Positions 16,655-24,355 of a stretch of DNA of 64,000 nucleotides are shown piece after piece; position 1 is the first letter of the stretch; the number at the start of each line of letters is the position of its first letter. The stretch comes from Flavihumibacter stibioxidans (GTDB lineage Bacteria > Bacteroidota > Bacteroidia > Chitinophagales > Chitinophagaceae). A program made the translations under genes and the position numbers. Below the pieces are notes generated by a model. The model had not been told where the DNA came from, ran no database searches, and saw nothing but the letters and a program-made list of their open reading frames with translations. The stretch spans positions 62,001 through 126,000 of the forward strand of contig NZ_MBUA01000029.1 in assembly GCF_014332695.1 (NCBI RefSeq). Reading direction: 5' to 3'.

Positions 16655-17545
16655 TTGAAGCGCGATCTTCAACCCCACCTGGCCGTGCTGGCTGCGAATC
16701 TTTTTTTCGGCATCAATTTCAGTGCGGTCCAGCACATCACCAGGGGGTTTATCCCTGCATTCGGACTGAACCTGGTACGGGTAGGCATCAGCGTGATACT
16801 CTTCTGGCTGCTGCTGGTAATTTATCCCTCCAAAGCAGGTATCCGGAAAGAACATATCCCCCGTTTCCTGCTTTGCGCACTGACCGGGGTGGTCATCAAC
16901 CAGTTGCTGTTCATCAAGGGACTCTCGTTGACACTAAGTATCCATGCGGCTTTGCTGATACTGGTTACCCCCATTTTCATCAGTTTTGTGGCAGCCTGGC
17001 TCGATAAGGAGGCAATTACGACCTGGAAGGTTTTTGGCCTGGGCCTGGGAATTGGCGGTGCCATTTTATTGGTAACCGGAAAGGACCCATCCGGTAAAGC
17101 CACCAATATCTGGCTGGGTAATATCCTGATCATCATCAACGCCATTTCCTATGCTTTCTACTTTGCACTGGTAAAACCGCTGATGCAGGAATACCGTCCC
17201 ACCCATGTATTGCGCTGGGTGTTTACATTGGGACTGCCCTTTATGTTTTTCTTTGGCTGGAATGAACTGCAGCAGGTTCAATGGGATCTGTTCGCTGCCA
17301 GGGAATGGTTGGCACTGACCCTGATCGTGCTGGGAGCAACCTTTTTTGCCTACCTGTTCAACCTCTACGGTATCAGTAAACTGGGTGCGGGCATCACCGG
17401 CACCTACATCTACACCCAGCCGGTTTTCGCCACTTTTATTGCAGTCATTTTCCTGGGGGAAAAACTCACCATTATAAAGATTGCCGCGGCCCTGCTCATC
17501 TTCACCGGGGTCTGGCTGGTGGGGAGAAAAAGGCAACCCGTCTGA
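16655..17545 (+). CDS. EamA/DMT-family membrane transporter
   Basis: This 296-residue inner-membrane protein has ten predicted hydrophobic helices arranged as two EamA repeats. The first begins 'HLAVLAANLFFGINFSA' and the second 'NIWLGNILIIINAISYAFYF'; the conserved end of the second repeat is 'YTQPVFATFIAVIFLGEKLT'. The drug/metabolite transporter superfamily exports amino acids, purines and other metabolites, and the substrate here is unknown. The TTG start is supported by the -7 box just upstream. The stop codon lies within the first bases of a hairpin made of GTCTGACG units. Confidence 0.88.
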   Translation: MKRDLQPHLAVLAANLFFGINFSAVQHITRGFIPAFGLNLVRVGISVILFWLLLVIYPSKAGIRKEHIPRFLLCALTGVVINQLLFIKGLSLTLSIHAALLILVTPIFISFVAAWLDKEAITTWKVFGLGLGIGGAILLVTGKDPSGKATNIWLGNILIIINAISYAFYFALVKPLMQEYRPTHVLRWVFTLGLPFMFFFGWNELQQVQWDLFAAREWLALTLIVLGATFFAYLFNLYGISKLGAGITGTYIYTQPVFATFIAVIFLGEKLTIIKIAAALLIFTGVWLVGRKRQPV

Positions 17546-17590
17546 CGCGCGTCTGACGTACGTCAGACGTATGTCAGACGCGCGTCAGAC
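17540..17590. repeat. Family B variant: nested GTCTGACG hairpin between convergent genes
   Basis: Two outward arms built from GTCTGACGCGCGTCTGAC (17540-17557) and the complementary GTCAGACGCGCGTCAGAC (17573-17590) enclose a further GTCAGAC copy. The arms pair perfectly over 18 bp, and the adjacent GTAC/GTAT extends the stem by three or four pairs. It overlaps the EamA stop codon and ends three bases before the SixA stop. It may act as a bidirectional transcription stop or mRNA end protector, but it lacks a T-tract. Confidence 0.8.
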
Positions 17591-17593
17591 GCA

Positions 17594-18082
17594 TTAAAGC
17601 TTTGGAGCATCGAAAAACAGGAATTTCTTTTCAGCGGTGGCAAAATCTTTCCAGAATTCAGCATCTATGCGGACAGCAAAAATGCCACAGGTGGGCATAT
17701 CGTCAATACGGGTTTCAGTCAGTTGATTCACGAAGGCTGAGATACCCGGGTTGTGGCCGAAGAGGGCAACAGAATCATACTGGTCATCCAGAGCAGAGAC
17801 CACTTCAAAATATGTATGGGCCGCACCGTGGTACAACTGTTCGCGAAGAATCAGCTCCTCCGCCGGACGTCCGTAGGTTTTGATGAAATGGCTGGCAGTC
17901 TGTAAAGCCCTCTTTGCAGTAGAGGTGACAAAAGCATCAATCTGATACTTTTTTTTAAGCAGGCGCTGCGCCATTTCCGGCGCATTGCGCTGCCCACGAT
18001 CATTCAAAGGTCGATCAAAATCATTTAAGGTTAAGTCACCCCAGCTGCTCTTGGCATGCCTTACAACATATAAGGTTTTCAT
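17594..18082 (-). CDS. sixA: SixA-like phosphohistidine phosphatase (histidine phosphatase superfamily)
   Basis: This 162-residue protein opens with the RHG-type signature 'LYVVRHAKSSW' (R8, H9), where H9 would be the phosphorylated nucleophile. The second arginine is in 'NDRGQRNA', and the second catalytic histidine is in 'VALFGHNPGISAF'. This is the compact form without the extra cap of phosphoglycerate mutases, matching SixA, which removes phosphate from phosphohistidine in signalling or phosphotransfer proteins. It is cytoplasmic. It lies downstream of purF on the same strand, separated by about 200 bp. Confidence 0.82.
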   Translation of the reverse strand: MKTLYVVRHAKSSWGDLTLNDFDRPLNDRGQRNAPEMAQRLLKKKYQIDAFVTSTAKRALQTASHFIKTYGRPAEELILREQLYHGAAHTYFEVVSALDDQYDSVALFGHNPGISAFVNQLTETRIDDMPTCGIFAVRIDAEFWKDFATAEKKFLFFDAPKL

Positions 18083-18146
18083 GCCATAAAGTTAGCGGGC
18101 TTTGTGATTCATTAACCGTTTTGCAAGGGGTACGAAGCGAGATAAT

Positions 18147-18164
18147 TTAAACAGGCCTGTTTAA
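18147..18164. other. Perfect 18-bp palindrome between purF and sixA
   Basis: TTAAACAGGCCTGTTTAA at 18147-18164 reads the same on both strands. It lies about 65 bp upstream of the sixA start and 117 bp past the purF stop, in a 198-bp gap with no other recognised element. A dimeric regulator site is the simplest idea; no matching second site was noticed. Confidence 0.45.
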
Positions 18165-18280
18165 TTGGTCTCTCATAGGTTGAAATTAAAAACGGTCGGT
18201 CGCTATTTTGCATCAAAAACATTGCCAAACGAGCCTTTGGACTGCATTTTAATGCCAAAGCCCGAAACTGTTGACTGGAA

Positions 18281-20128
18281 TCAATATCCTCTTTCGTTTT
18301 TCCCTTCCATATAGTTCAGGAAAGCCTGGTTTACCACCCTGTTCCCTCCGGGTGTAGGGTAGTTACCGGTGAAATACCAGTCGCCCGTATTGGTCGGACA
18401 GGCCGAGTGCAATGATTCAATGGTCTGGAATATCACTTCTACCTCGAAATCGATATCAGAAGGGGTTATCAGTTCTGCCACCTTGGCGGCAATTTCCTCT
18501 GCACTGAAGGGATGGTATATCTCCTTCACCAGGTTTTTGGTGTGCAGCTGTCCCATCCGCGCCAACTCCCTGCATTCTGCCTGAAGGCGACTCAACAGGT
18601 CGTCCATCCCCCTTTCCTTAATCAGCGCAATAGCTGCCCTGAAAGCAATGAAATCGCCCAGTTTGCTCATGTCAATGCCGTAGCAATCAGGGTACCTGAT
18701 CTGAGGAGCGGAGGATACCACGATGATTTTCTTCGGTTTCAGCCTGGCCAGCATCCGCACAATACTTTCTTTCAGGGTAGTACCCCGAACAATCGAATCG
18801 TCAATCACCACCAGCGTGTCCTGCCCGGGAACAACTGTTCCGTAGGTGATGTCGTACACGTGCTGAACCATTTCGTTCCGGCTGGAATCTTCCGTAATGA
18901 AAGTGCGCATCTTCACATCCTTGATGGCGATCTTCTCCATCCTGATCTTCCGGTTGATCATCTCCGTCAGTTTCTCCTCATCGAAGTCATTGCCCCAGGA
19001 GAGAATACGCTGGATCTTGATCTGGTTCATATAATCCTCCATGCCCTTAACCATGCCATAAAAGGCAACTTCCGCGGTATTTGGAATGAAGGAGAAGATG
19101 GTATTCTTGAGATTGTAATCAATGGATTTCAGTACCCTGTCGCGCAGGTTATAACCGAGCTGGCTGCGCTCGCGGTATATCTTCTCATCGTTGCCCCTGG
19201 AAAAATAGATCCTTTCAAAGCTGCAGGCCCTGCGTTCCTGTGGCTCCAGTATCTGCTCAACAGCATAGCTGCCATCAGACTTCACAATAAGTGCCTGTCC
19301 GGGCATCAATTCCTTCACTTCGTTTTCACCCACGTTAAAACTGGTACGGATGGCAGCCCTTTCGGATGCGGCCACTATCACGTCATCAGAAATATAATAA
19401 TAAGAGGGCCTGATGCCATGTGCATCACGCATCACAAAACTGTCGCCATTTCCAACAAGTCCGCCGATATGGTAACCGCCATCAAACAGTTTTGCTGATT
19501 TCCGCAGAACTGTTGCCAAATCAGGATTTCCGGGCGTCAGTTCATCTTCCATTACCAGGAAATGGTGGACCACTTCCATCATAGCGGCGAGGTCACTCTG
19601 GCGCTGGAATACTCCCGGATCGATGTTGACGAGTCCGAATAACTCTTCCGTATTAACCAGGTTGAAATTCCCTGCCAATGCAAGGTTGCGCGACTGGATC
19701 GTATGCCGCTTTATAAATGGATGACAGAATTCAACATTGTTCTTCCCCTGGGTTCCATAACGCAGGTGCCCCAGAAGCAGTTCTCCCAGGAAACGAACAT
19801 GTCCTTTCAGGAGACCGGGGTGATTCCGGATATCGGGCTGGTATTTCTCCAGATCCGCTATTTCCTCCCCTACCTGGCTGAACAGGTCTGCGATGGCCCT
19901 GGTTTCAATACTGCGCATGCGGTGCAGGAAGGGATAACCCGGTTCCACATTGAGTTTTACCGATGCAATACCGGCTCCGTCCTGGCCTCGGTTATGCTGT
20001 TTTTCCATCAGCAGGTAGAGCTTGTTCAGCCCATACATAACTGACCCATACTGCTGCTGGTAATAAGAAAATGGCTTGCGTAAACGAATGAATGCTAAAC
20101 CGCATTCGTGTTTGATAGCGTCGCTCAT
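18281..20128 (-). CDS. purF: Amidophosphoribosyltransferase-type protein (PurF family, long form)
   Basis: This 615-residue class II glutamine amidotransferase joined to a phosphoribosyltransferase catalyses the first step of purine synthesis in its family (PRPP plus glutamine to phosphoribosylamine). The glutaminase nucleophile would be C9 after removal of an eight-residue propeptide (MSDAIKHE-C). 'KQHNRGQDGAGIAS' is the conserved glutaminase loop. The PRPP-binding loop is 'LVVIDDSIVRGTTLKES'. At 615 residues it is about 100 longer than E. coli PurF, with insertions between the domains, so a paralogous role cannot be excluded. A -7 box TAACTTTG lies 17 bases upstream of the start. Confidence 0.85.
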   Translation of the reverse strand: MSDAIKHECGLAFIRLRKPFSYYQQQYGSVMYGLNKLYLLMEKQHNRGQDGAGIASVKLNVEPGYPFLHRMRSIETRAIADLFSQVGEEIADLEKYQPDIRNHPGLLKGHVRFLGELLLGHLRYGTQGKNNVEFCHPFIKRHTIQSRNLALAGNFNLVNTEELFGLVNIDPGVFQRQSDLAAMMEVVHHFLVMEDELTPGNPDLATVLRKSAKLFDGGYHIGGLVGNGDSFVMRDAHGIRPSYYYISDDVIVAASERAAIRTSFNVGENEVKELMPGQALIVKSDGSYAVEQILEPQERRACSFERIYFSRGNDEKIYRERSQLGYNLRDRVLKSIDYNLKNTIFSFIPNTAEVAFYGMVKGMEDYMNQIKIQRILSWGNDFDEEKLTEMINRKIRMEKIAIKDVKMRTFITEDSSRNEMVQHVYDITYGTVVPGQDTLVVIDDSIVRGTTLKESIVRMLARLKPKKIIVVSSAPQIRYPDCYGIDMSKLGDFIAFRAAIALIKERGMDDLLSRLQAECRELARMGQLHTKNLVKEIYHPFSAEEIAAKVAELITPSDIDFEVEVIFQTIESLHSACPTNTGDWYFTGNYPTPGGNRVVNQAFLNYMEGKNERGY

Positions 20129-20144
20129 GGAAAGAATTGAGGCG

Positions 20145-20152
20145 CAAAGTTA
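20145..20152 (-). promoter_or_regulatory. -7 promoter box of purF
   Basis: TAACTTTG on the minus strand (20152 to 20145) matches TAnnTTTG, with 16 bases before the ATG at 20128. Confidence 0.55.
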
Positions 20153-20205
20153 GTAAAATTTGGCGTCTGCCTTTTTCGTAACTTTCTTAAAGTAACGATA
20201 ATCCC

Positions 20206-21303
20206 TTGCGACCGATTACCATTCTGGTCTTCCTTGTTCTGCAAATCCTGCCTTCGGGTTCCAGGACCCTGGCCGGGCTTTCGCCTGACAACACTTCACA
20301 AGCGAAGGAGGTAAAACCCTTATTTCAATCTGAAGAGCCTATTGAACTGGTACTCAGCGCATATATTGATAAACTCTGGAAAGACAGGGGAGAAGACCCG
20401 CAGTATCACCCTGTGGCCATCGGGTTGCGCGACAGCTCCGGACAAGCTATCTCCCTGCCCGCCAGGGCCCGTGTCAGGGGCAATTTCCGGAAACAGAAAA
20501 ACGTCTGTATCAATCCCCCCATCTTGTTGAACCTTGATAAGGAAGCAAAGAAAAAGGGGACCATCATGGCCGGACAAAACAAGCTCAAGCTGGTATTGCC
20601 CTGCAGGGGTGAGGAGCTGGTGATGCGGGAATACCTGCTGTACCGGGTATATCAATTGCTCACCCCTCTCAGCCTGCGCGCAAGACTCACCAGGGTGGTT
20701 TTGGTTGACAGCGCCACCGGCTCCGTCCGGAATACCCTCACCGGAATGTTATTGGAGCCCCCGGAACAGGCCGCTGCCAGGAATGGCCTGATTGCCATCG
20801 ACCAGAACGGACTCAGGGCGGAATACCTGGCCCCTTCTGATTTTCACCTCATGGCTGTTTTTCAGTTCTTTGCGGCCAATACCGACTGGGGCATACAATT
20901 CCAGCACAATATTGAACTGGTTGCCCCTGCAGTTGACTTTCCCGTAATTCCGATTCCATACGATTTTGATATGAGCGGAATGGTAAATGCCCCCTACGCA
21001 ATGCCACCGGAAAACCTAGACCTGCCATCGGTGCGGGTGCGGCGATACCGGGGATATTGCCTGGACTCCCTGGCCCTACTGCAACCGGCTATCCGCCTGT
21101 TCAATGAAAAGCGGCAGGAGATCGAATCCCTGTACAGGCAAAGCCCAGGATTATCTGAGCAGTACCGAAAGAAAACCCTTGATTTTATTGACGATTTTTA
21201 TAAGGTTATCAATACGCCCAAAAAGGCATTCAATGCATTTAATTATCCCTGCCTTGAAGCCAAATCGGGGAATGTGATCATCAAGGGTATGAAGGAAAAC
21301 TAA
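20206..21303 (+). CDS. Secreted protein with CotH-kinase-like features (hypothetical)
   Basis: This 365-residue product has a signal peptide (ITILVFLVLQILPSGSRTLAG). Its middle and C-terminal parts recall the CotH/HipA atypical kinase fold: an Arg/Lys-rich strand 'ARVRGNFRKQ', 'NKLKLVLPCRG' with 'MREYLLYRVYQLLTP', a 'FFAANTDWGIQFQHNI' segment that would be the catalytic loop (D and N), and 'IPIPYDFDMSGMVNAPYA', where DFD would be the metal-binding motif. In characterised CotH proteins this fold phosphorylates secreted proteins. Assignment to the superfamily is inference from these short segments. The start is a TTG, as no ATG precedes the signal peptide. Confidence 0.5.
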   Translation: MRPITILVFLVLQILPSGSRTLAGLSPDNTSQAKEVKPLFQSEEPIELVLSAYIDKLWKDRGEDPQYHPVAIGLRDSSGQAISLPARARVRGNFRKQKNVCINPPILLNLDKEAKKKGTIMAGQNKLKLVLPCRGEELVMREYLLYRVYQLLTPLSLRARLTRVVLVDSATGSVRNTLTGMLLEPPEQAAARNGLIAIDQNGLRAEYLAPSDFHLMAVFQFFAANTDWGIQFQHNIELVAPAVDFPVIPIPYDFDMSGMVNAPYAMPPENLDLPSVRVRRYRGYCLDSLALLQPAIRLFNEKRQEIESLYRQSPGLSEQYRKKTLDFIDDFYKVINTPKKAFNAFNYPCLEAKSGNVIIKGMKEN

Positions 21304-21316
21304 CCGTATCAGGCAC

Positions 21317-21766
21317 TTACCTGGAAAGGACCAGGTAAATACTCAGAAGGGAGAGGGCAAAACTGAGAAGTGAAATGCCAAAACTCCACCAATAGGTAAC
21401 AATCCGGTAACGGGTAAAGCGCAACCTGGCCAATCGAAGTTCCTCTTTCAGGTCATGCTCCTGTGATTGTTCCGGCAGGTGTTCATGGTGATGTTCCTTG
21501 ATTTTGTGCTCGTTTCCCCGGAGGAATTCCTGGTAGCCGCCTTTTACAATCCAGAACCTGCCAAAATTGGTTATGCTCAGCATGGTCCGATGCGGATCAG
21601 AATAATGTACAAGTTTTTCTTCGACCAACTGGTCGCCGAGTGATTTGGCAGCAGCAAAAACCTCCTCATTGCCCGGCCAGTTGCCGGCCACATAATCATA
21701 CAGGGGAATGGTGGTATTATCATAAACCCCCTGCAATAATTGATGAAGGACCTGCTCCCGGTTCAT
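21317..21766 (-). CDS. Tail-anchored hypothetical protein with a winged-helix-like N-terminus
   Basis: Not assigned to a named family. The 149-residue protein starts with a helical segment that reads like a small winged helix (QVLHQLLQGVYDNTTIPLY; EEKLVHYSDPHRTMLSITNFG). A His/Glu-rich linker follows (HKIKEHHHEHLPEQSQEH), then a basic amphipathic stretch and a C-terminal membrane helix (WWSFGISLLSFALSLLSIYL, residues 126-145). This would anchor it in the inner membrane with the rest in the cytoplasm. The histidine-rich linker might bind metal. It is convergent with the CotH-like gene. Confidence 0.6.
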   Translation of the reverse strand: MNREQVLHQLLQGVYDNTTIPLYDYVAGNWPGNEEVFAAAKSLGDQLVEEKLVHYSDPHRTMLSITNFGRFWIVKGGYQEFLRGNEHKIKEHHHEHLPEQSQEHDLKEELRLARLRFTRYRIVTYWWSFGISLLSFALSLLSIYLVLSR

Positions 21767-21843
21767 ATATGTTATTATTCCTCTGAATGTACGAAATCCG
21801 GGGTTTATTCAGTAATTTCTACATATACCTAAAACCTATTTAT

Positions 21844-22317
21844 ATGAAAAGTAGAAAGATTCTCCGGTTGCTAGTATTACCACTGGCCACATTGATCATT
21901 ACTGGCAGTTCCTGTAACAAGGATGATGATGAACCGGCGAAGACAAAAACCGAGTTACTCACCAGCGGAGCCTGGAAAATGTCTGCCCATACGGTGAATC
22001 CGGCACAGGACCTGGATGGTGATGGCCAGTCAGATGATTCCGATGTATTTGCCACCTACGATGCCTGCGACAAGGATGACCTTACTAGTTTTTCCACAAA
22101 TGGATCGGGCATTATATCGGAGGGAGCCACCAAATGTGACCCGAGTGATCCAGCCTCTTACCCGTTCACCTGGCAATGGAGCAATAACGAAACCGTGCTG
22201 AGCCTGCTTGGAGAGGATTTCACCCTGATTGAGCTTACCAGCTCCACCCTTAAAGTCAGTTTCAGCTATTCAGATGCCGGAAGCACTTATACGGAGACAT
22301 TGACTTTTACACACTAA
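21844..22317 (+). CDS. Lipocalin-like lipoprotein
   Basis: This 157-residue product has a lipoprotein signal, 'LLVLPLATLIITGSSC', with the lipidated cysteine at about residue 24, followed by an acidic spacer (NKDDDEP). The mature part begins 'LLTSGAWKMSAH', the usual opening strand of Bacteroidota lipocalin-like domains, and ends in short antiparallel strands ('LTLIELTSSTLKVSFSY'-like). An Asp-rich segment, 'DLDGDGQSDDSD', looks like a calcium-binding loop. The internal ATG at 21844 is chosen because it starts directly at the signal peptide; the upstream in-frame ATG would add a non-signal leader. Confidence 0.65.
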   Translation: MKSRKILRLLVLPLATLIITGSSCNKDDDEPAKTKTELLTSGAWKMSAHTVNPAQDLDGDGQSDDSDVFATYDACDKDDLTSFSTNGSGIISEGATKCDPSDPASYPFTWQWSNNETVLSLLGEDFTLIELTSSTLKVSFSYSDAGSTYTETLTFTH

Positions 22318-22348
22318 AGTTTTTCCCTTTCTTTGCCCAAAAAGAAAC

Positions 22349-22687
22349 ATGGATACGAGTGGAAAAATTATCCAGCTGCTGGGAGTGCAGACCGGACAGG
22401 GTAAAAACGGAACCTGGAAAAAGCAGGAATTCATTCTTGAAACAGCCGATGCCTATCCGAAAAAAATATGTATCGCTGTCTGGGGCGATAAAATTGACAT
22501 GAGCCAGTTCCGGATTGGTGATTCGGTACAGGTATCTTTTGATGTGGAAAGCCGCGAATACAATGGCAGGTGGTATACTGATGTGAAAGCATGGAAAGTG
22601 GTTTCAGGCGCTAATGCCGGCGGCGCGCCAGCCCCTGAATTCAACGGTCCGATTGACCCGGTGCACGATGATGATCTTCCGTTTTAG
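22349..22687 (+). CDS. DUF3127 protein with an SSB-like acidic C-terminal tip
   Basis: This 112-residue protein is of the DUF3127 type, a small OB-fold-like domain ('GKIIQLLGVQTGQGKNGTWKK', 'YPKKICIAVWGDKID', 'VQVSFDVESREYNGRWYTDV'). After a Gly/Ala/Pro linker it ends DDDLPF, which matches the C-terminal tip of single-stranded DNA-binding protein (DDDIPF in E. coli), the peptide that recruits repair and replication enzymes. The family has no assigned function that I know of. The tip suggests binding to nucleic acid and to SSB-tip partners; that is inference. It is followed by a family B hairpin. Confidence 0.72.
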   Translation: MDTSGKIIQLLGVQTGQGKNGTWKKQEFILETADAYPKKICIAVWGDKIDMSQFRIGDSVQVSFDVESREYNGRWYTDVKAWKVVSGANAGGAPAPEFNGPIDPVHDDDLPF

Positions 22688-22715
22688 GGGGAGGCGGTTG
22701 ACGTTTGATGGGAAA

Positions 22716-22767
22716 GGCGTCTGACGTTTGCGTCCGGTGAATTCATTGATCCTAAACGTCATACGCC
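22716..22767. repeat. Family B hairpin, copy 1
   Basis: Arms GGCGTCTGACGTTT (22716-22729) and AAACGTCATACGCC (22754-22767) pair over 14 bp with one mismatch. The loop is 24 nt and contains GTCC..GAATTC..ATCCT. Partial arms flank it on both sides (22696-22706 and 22768-22782). It lies between the convergent DUF3127 and HPF-like genes. Confidence 0.85.
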
Positions 22768-22783
22768 TCAAACATCAGACGCC

Positions 22784-23116
22784 TCAAACCCTCACCGTAG
22801 TAGTAATATTATCCGGCAGCTCATTTTCTTTCGAAGCCAGCAGGGCAACCTGCTGGCTTATATGTTCTATGGCTTCATTTGCGGAACTGGCATAATCATC
22901 CGTCCGCGAATGGGTAAAAAGATTTTCACCGAAAGCCATGACCCGTATTTCACATACCTTATTATCAACCGGACTGATAGCCGGATCTTCCCGCATCGTG
23001 CATTCAATGCGGGTTACTCCTTTGTATTGATGTGACAAGCGGATCAACCCCTGTTTAGCCCTGAGCACTATTGCTTCCTGTAGTCCCCCATGAGGAGTAT
23101 GCATTTCAATGGTCAT
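22784..23116 (-). CDS. HPF/RaiA-like ribosome-associated protein (short form)
   Basis: This 110-residue protein resembles the sigma-54 modulation/ribosome hibernation family: a beta-alpha-beta-beta-beta-alpha order with 'MTIEMHTPHGGLQEAIVLRA', 'KVCEIRVMAFGENLFTHSR' and the terminal helix 'DDYASSANEAIEHISQQV', similar to the 'D.Y.AID' helix of HPF. Family members bind the decoding centre of idle ribosomes. The fit is by pattern only; several basic residues common in HPF are weaker here. The ATG at 23116 is preferred over a GTG seven codons upstream. It is convergent with the DUF3127 gene. Confidence 0.6.
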   Translation of the reverse strand: MTIEMHTPHGGLQEAIVLRAKQGLIRLSHQYKGVTRIECTMREDPAISPVDNKVCEIRVMAFGENLFTHSRTDDYASSANEAIEHISQQVALLASKENELPDNITTTVRV

Positions 23117-23290
23117 AATTTTTTGGTTTTGTGGCACAAAAAATCAATCTGCTTTGTCACTTCTATAAAGTTACATTCCTCCGCCAATCTGACCATTTAT
23201 TTAATGGCCCTGCGCCGAAAATAATTATTACCTGGCACGGTTATTTTATGTGGCTGTTTACTAAAAATTGCATACCTTAAAAAGAATACC

Positions 23291-23503
23291 ATGAAAATAA
23301 TAGGAATCATATTAATAGTCGGCGGTATCGCCATGCTGCTGCTCAAGGGAATCAGTTTTACCCGGGAAAAAAATGTAGTTGATCTGGGACCGCTGGAGAT
23401 CAACAGGAAAGAAAAAAAGGACATCAACTTTCCGGTTTATGCCGGCGTGGCTGTGATAGCAGCCGGACTATTTTTTACCCTCGCCGGCGGCCGTAAGAAA
23501 TAG
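23291..23503 (+). CDS. Small two-helix membrane protein (DUF3185-like)
   Basis: The 70-residue protein has an N-terminal membrane helix (IIGIILIVGGIAMLLLKG), a short polar segment with 'VVDLGPLEINRKEKK', and a second helix (FPVYAGVAVIAAGLFFTLAGG) ending in RKK. This organisation and the 'D.GPL.I' stretch match the small DUF3185 proteins widespread in Bacteria; no function is known. It would sit in the inner membrane with the middle loop probably outside. It stands alone upstream of a secreted-protein gene in the same direction. Confidence 0.7.
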   Translation: MKIIGIILIVGGIAMLLLKGISFTREKNVVDLGPLEINRKEKKDINFPVYAGVAVIAAGLFFTLAGGRKK

Positions 23504-23557
23504 ACCAGTACGGCTGCGGCATCTTCGGTTTCTTCGTACATTCAAAAAAAGAATGTC

Positions 23558-24274
23558 ATGAAAACATTGTTTGCCAAATCACTTTTTTTGATTCTTTCAC
23601 TTGCCTTCAGCAACAAAATTCTGTCACAAAACAAAACCAACATCCTGGGCGCCTGGATGATGGAGCAGGACAACATCACTCACCTGCTGCTCTTCACCAG
23701 CCAACATTATTCCTATTCGGTGTACAATATTCCGGAGAAAAAATTCATTCAAACGCAGGGTGGCACCTGGACTGAAGCAAATGGCTCAGTAAACACCAAA
23801 ACAGAATTCAGCACCACCGACAAATCAATGGTGGGAAAAACTTATAGCTATCCCGTAAAAATTGAATCCGGACATATGCTAACCAACTGGAGCGGCCAGG
23901 ATAAAAAATGGAAGCAGGTGGATAACGGCGGAGGTGATCTGAATGCAACCTGGCGGATAACCGGTCGCGACCAAAAAGGAACAATGAACAGCATACCCCC
24001 CAGCGCGAGGAAGACCATTAAAATCCTGACAGGAACCCGTTTCCAATGGGCTGCCATCAATACCCAGACCGGTGATTTTTTTGGAACCGGTGGTGGTACC
24101 TATACGTTTAAAGATGGCCGTTATACCGAGACCATTGAATTCTTTTCACGCGACAGTTCCCGTATTGGAATGCAACTGTCATTCGATGGAAAAGTAGAAG
24201 GGAAAGACTGGCATCACCGCGGTAAGAGCTCCAAGGGAGATCCTATTTATGAAGTATGGTCGAAGGAAGACTAA
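23558..24274 (+). CDS. Secreted hypothetical protein, probable duplicated lipocalin-like domain
   Basis: This 238-residue precursor has a signal peptide (MKTLFAKSLFLILSLAFSNK). The mature protein is beta-rich and appears to contain two similar halves. Each has an opening strand (ILGAWMMEQDN; LNATWRITGRDQKG) and a later strand pair 'TWTEANGSVNTKTEF' and 'TYTFKDGRYTETIEFFSRDSS'. That pattern fits a pair of lipocalin-like barrels that would bind a hydrophobic ligand in the periplasm or outside. No cysteine for lipidation is seen. The half-repeat similarity was judged by eye. Confidence 0.6.
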   Translation: MKTLFAKSLFLILSLAFSNKILSQNKTNILGAWMMEQDNITHLLLFTSQHYSYSVYNIPEKKFIQTQGGTWTEANGSVNTKTEFSTTDKSMVGKTYSYPVKIESGHMLTNWSGQDKKWKQVDNGGGDLNATWRITGRDQKGTMNSIPPSARKTIKILTGTRFQWAAINTQTGDFFGTGGGTYTFKDGRYTETIEFFSRDSSRIGMQLSFDGKVEGKDWHHRGKSSKGDPIYEVWSKED

Positions 24275-24286
24275 CAATAATTAGAA

Positions 24287-24347
24287 AATTGAGGTTTGAT
24301 AATTGAAGCTGAGACCCGGGCCCAACTTCAACTATCAAACCTCAATT
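24287..24347. terminator. Long inverted repeat between convergent genes
   Basis: AATTGAGGTTTGATAATTGAAG (24287-24308) pairs with a complementary arm at 24326-24347 with one mismatch, giving a stem of about 22 bp around a GC-rich 17-nt loop. It lies between the secreted-protein gene and the BNR-repeat gene and probably ends both transcripts. Confidence 0.7.
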
Positions 24348-24355
24348 ATCAAACA

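Noticed and set aside
18512-19498. A 328-codon plus-strand frame
   Set aside because: It is a shadow of purF on the other strand; the His/Asn-rich composition is typical of an antisense reading.
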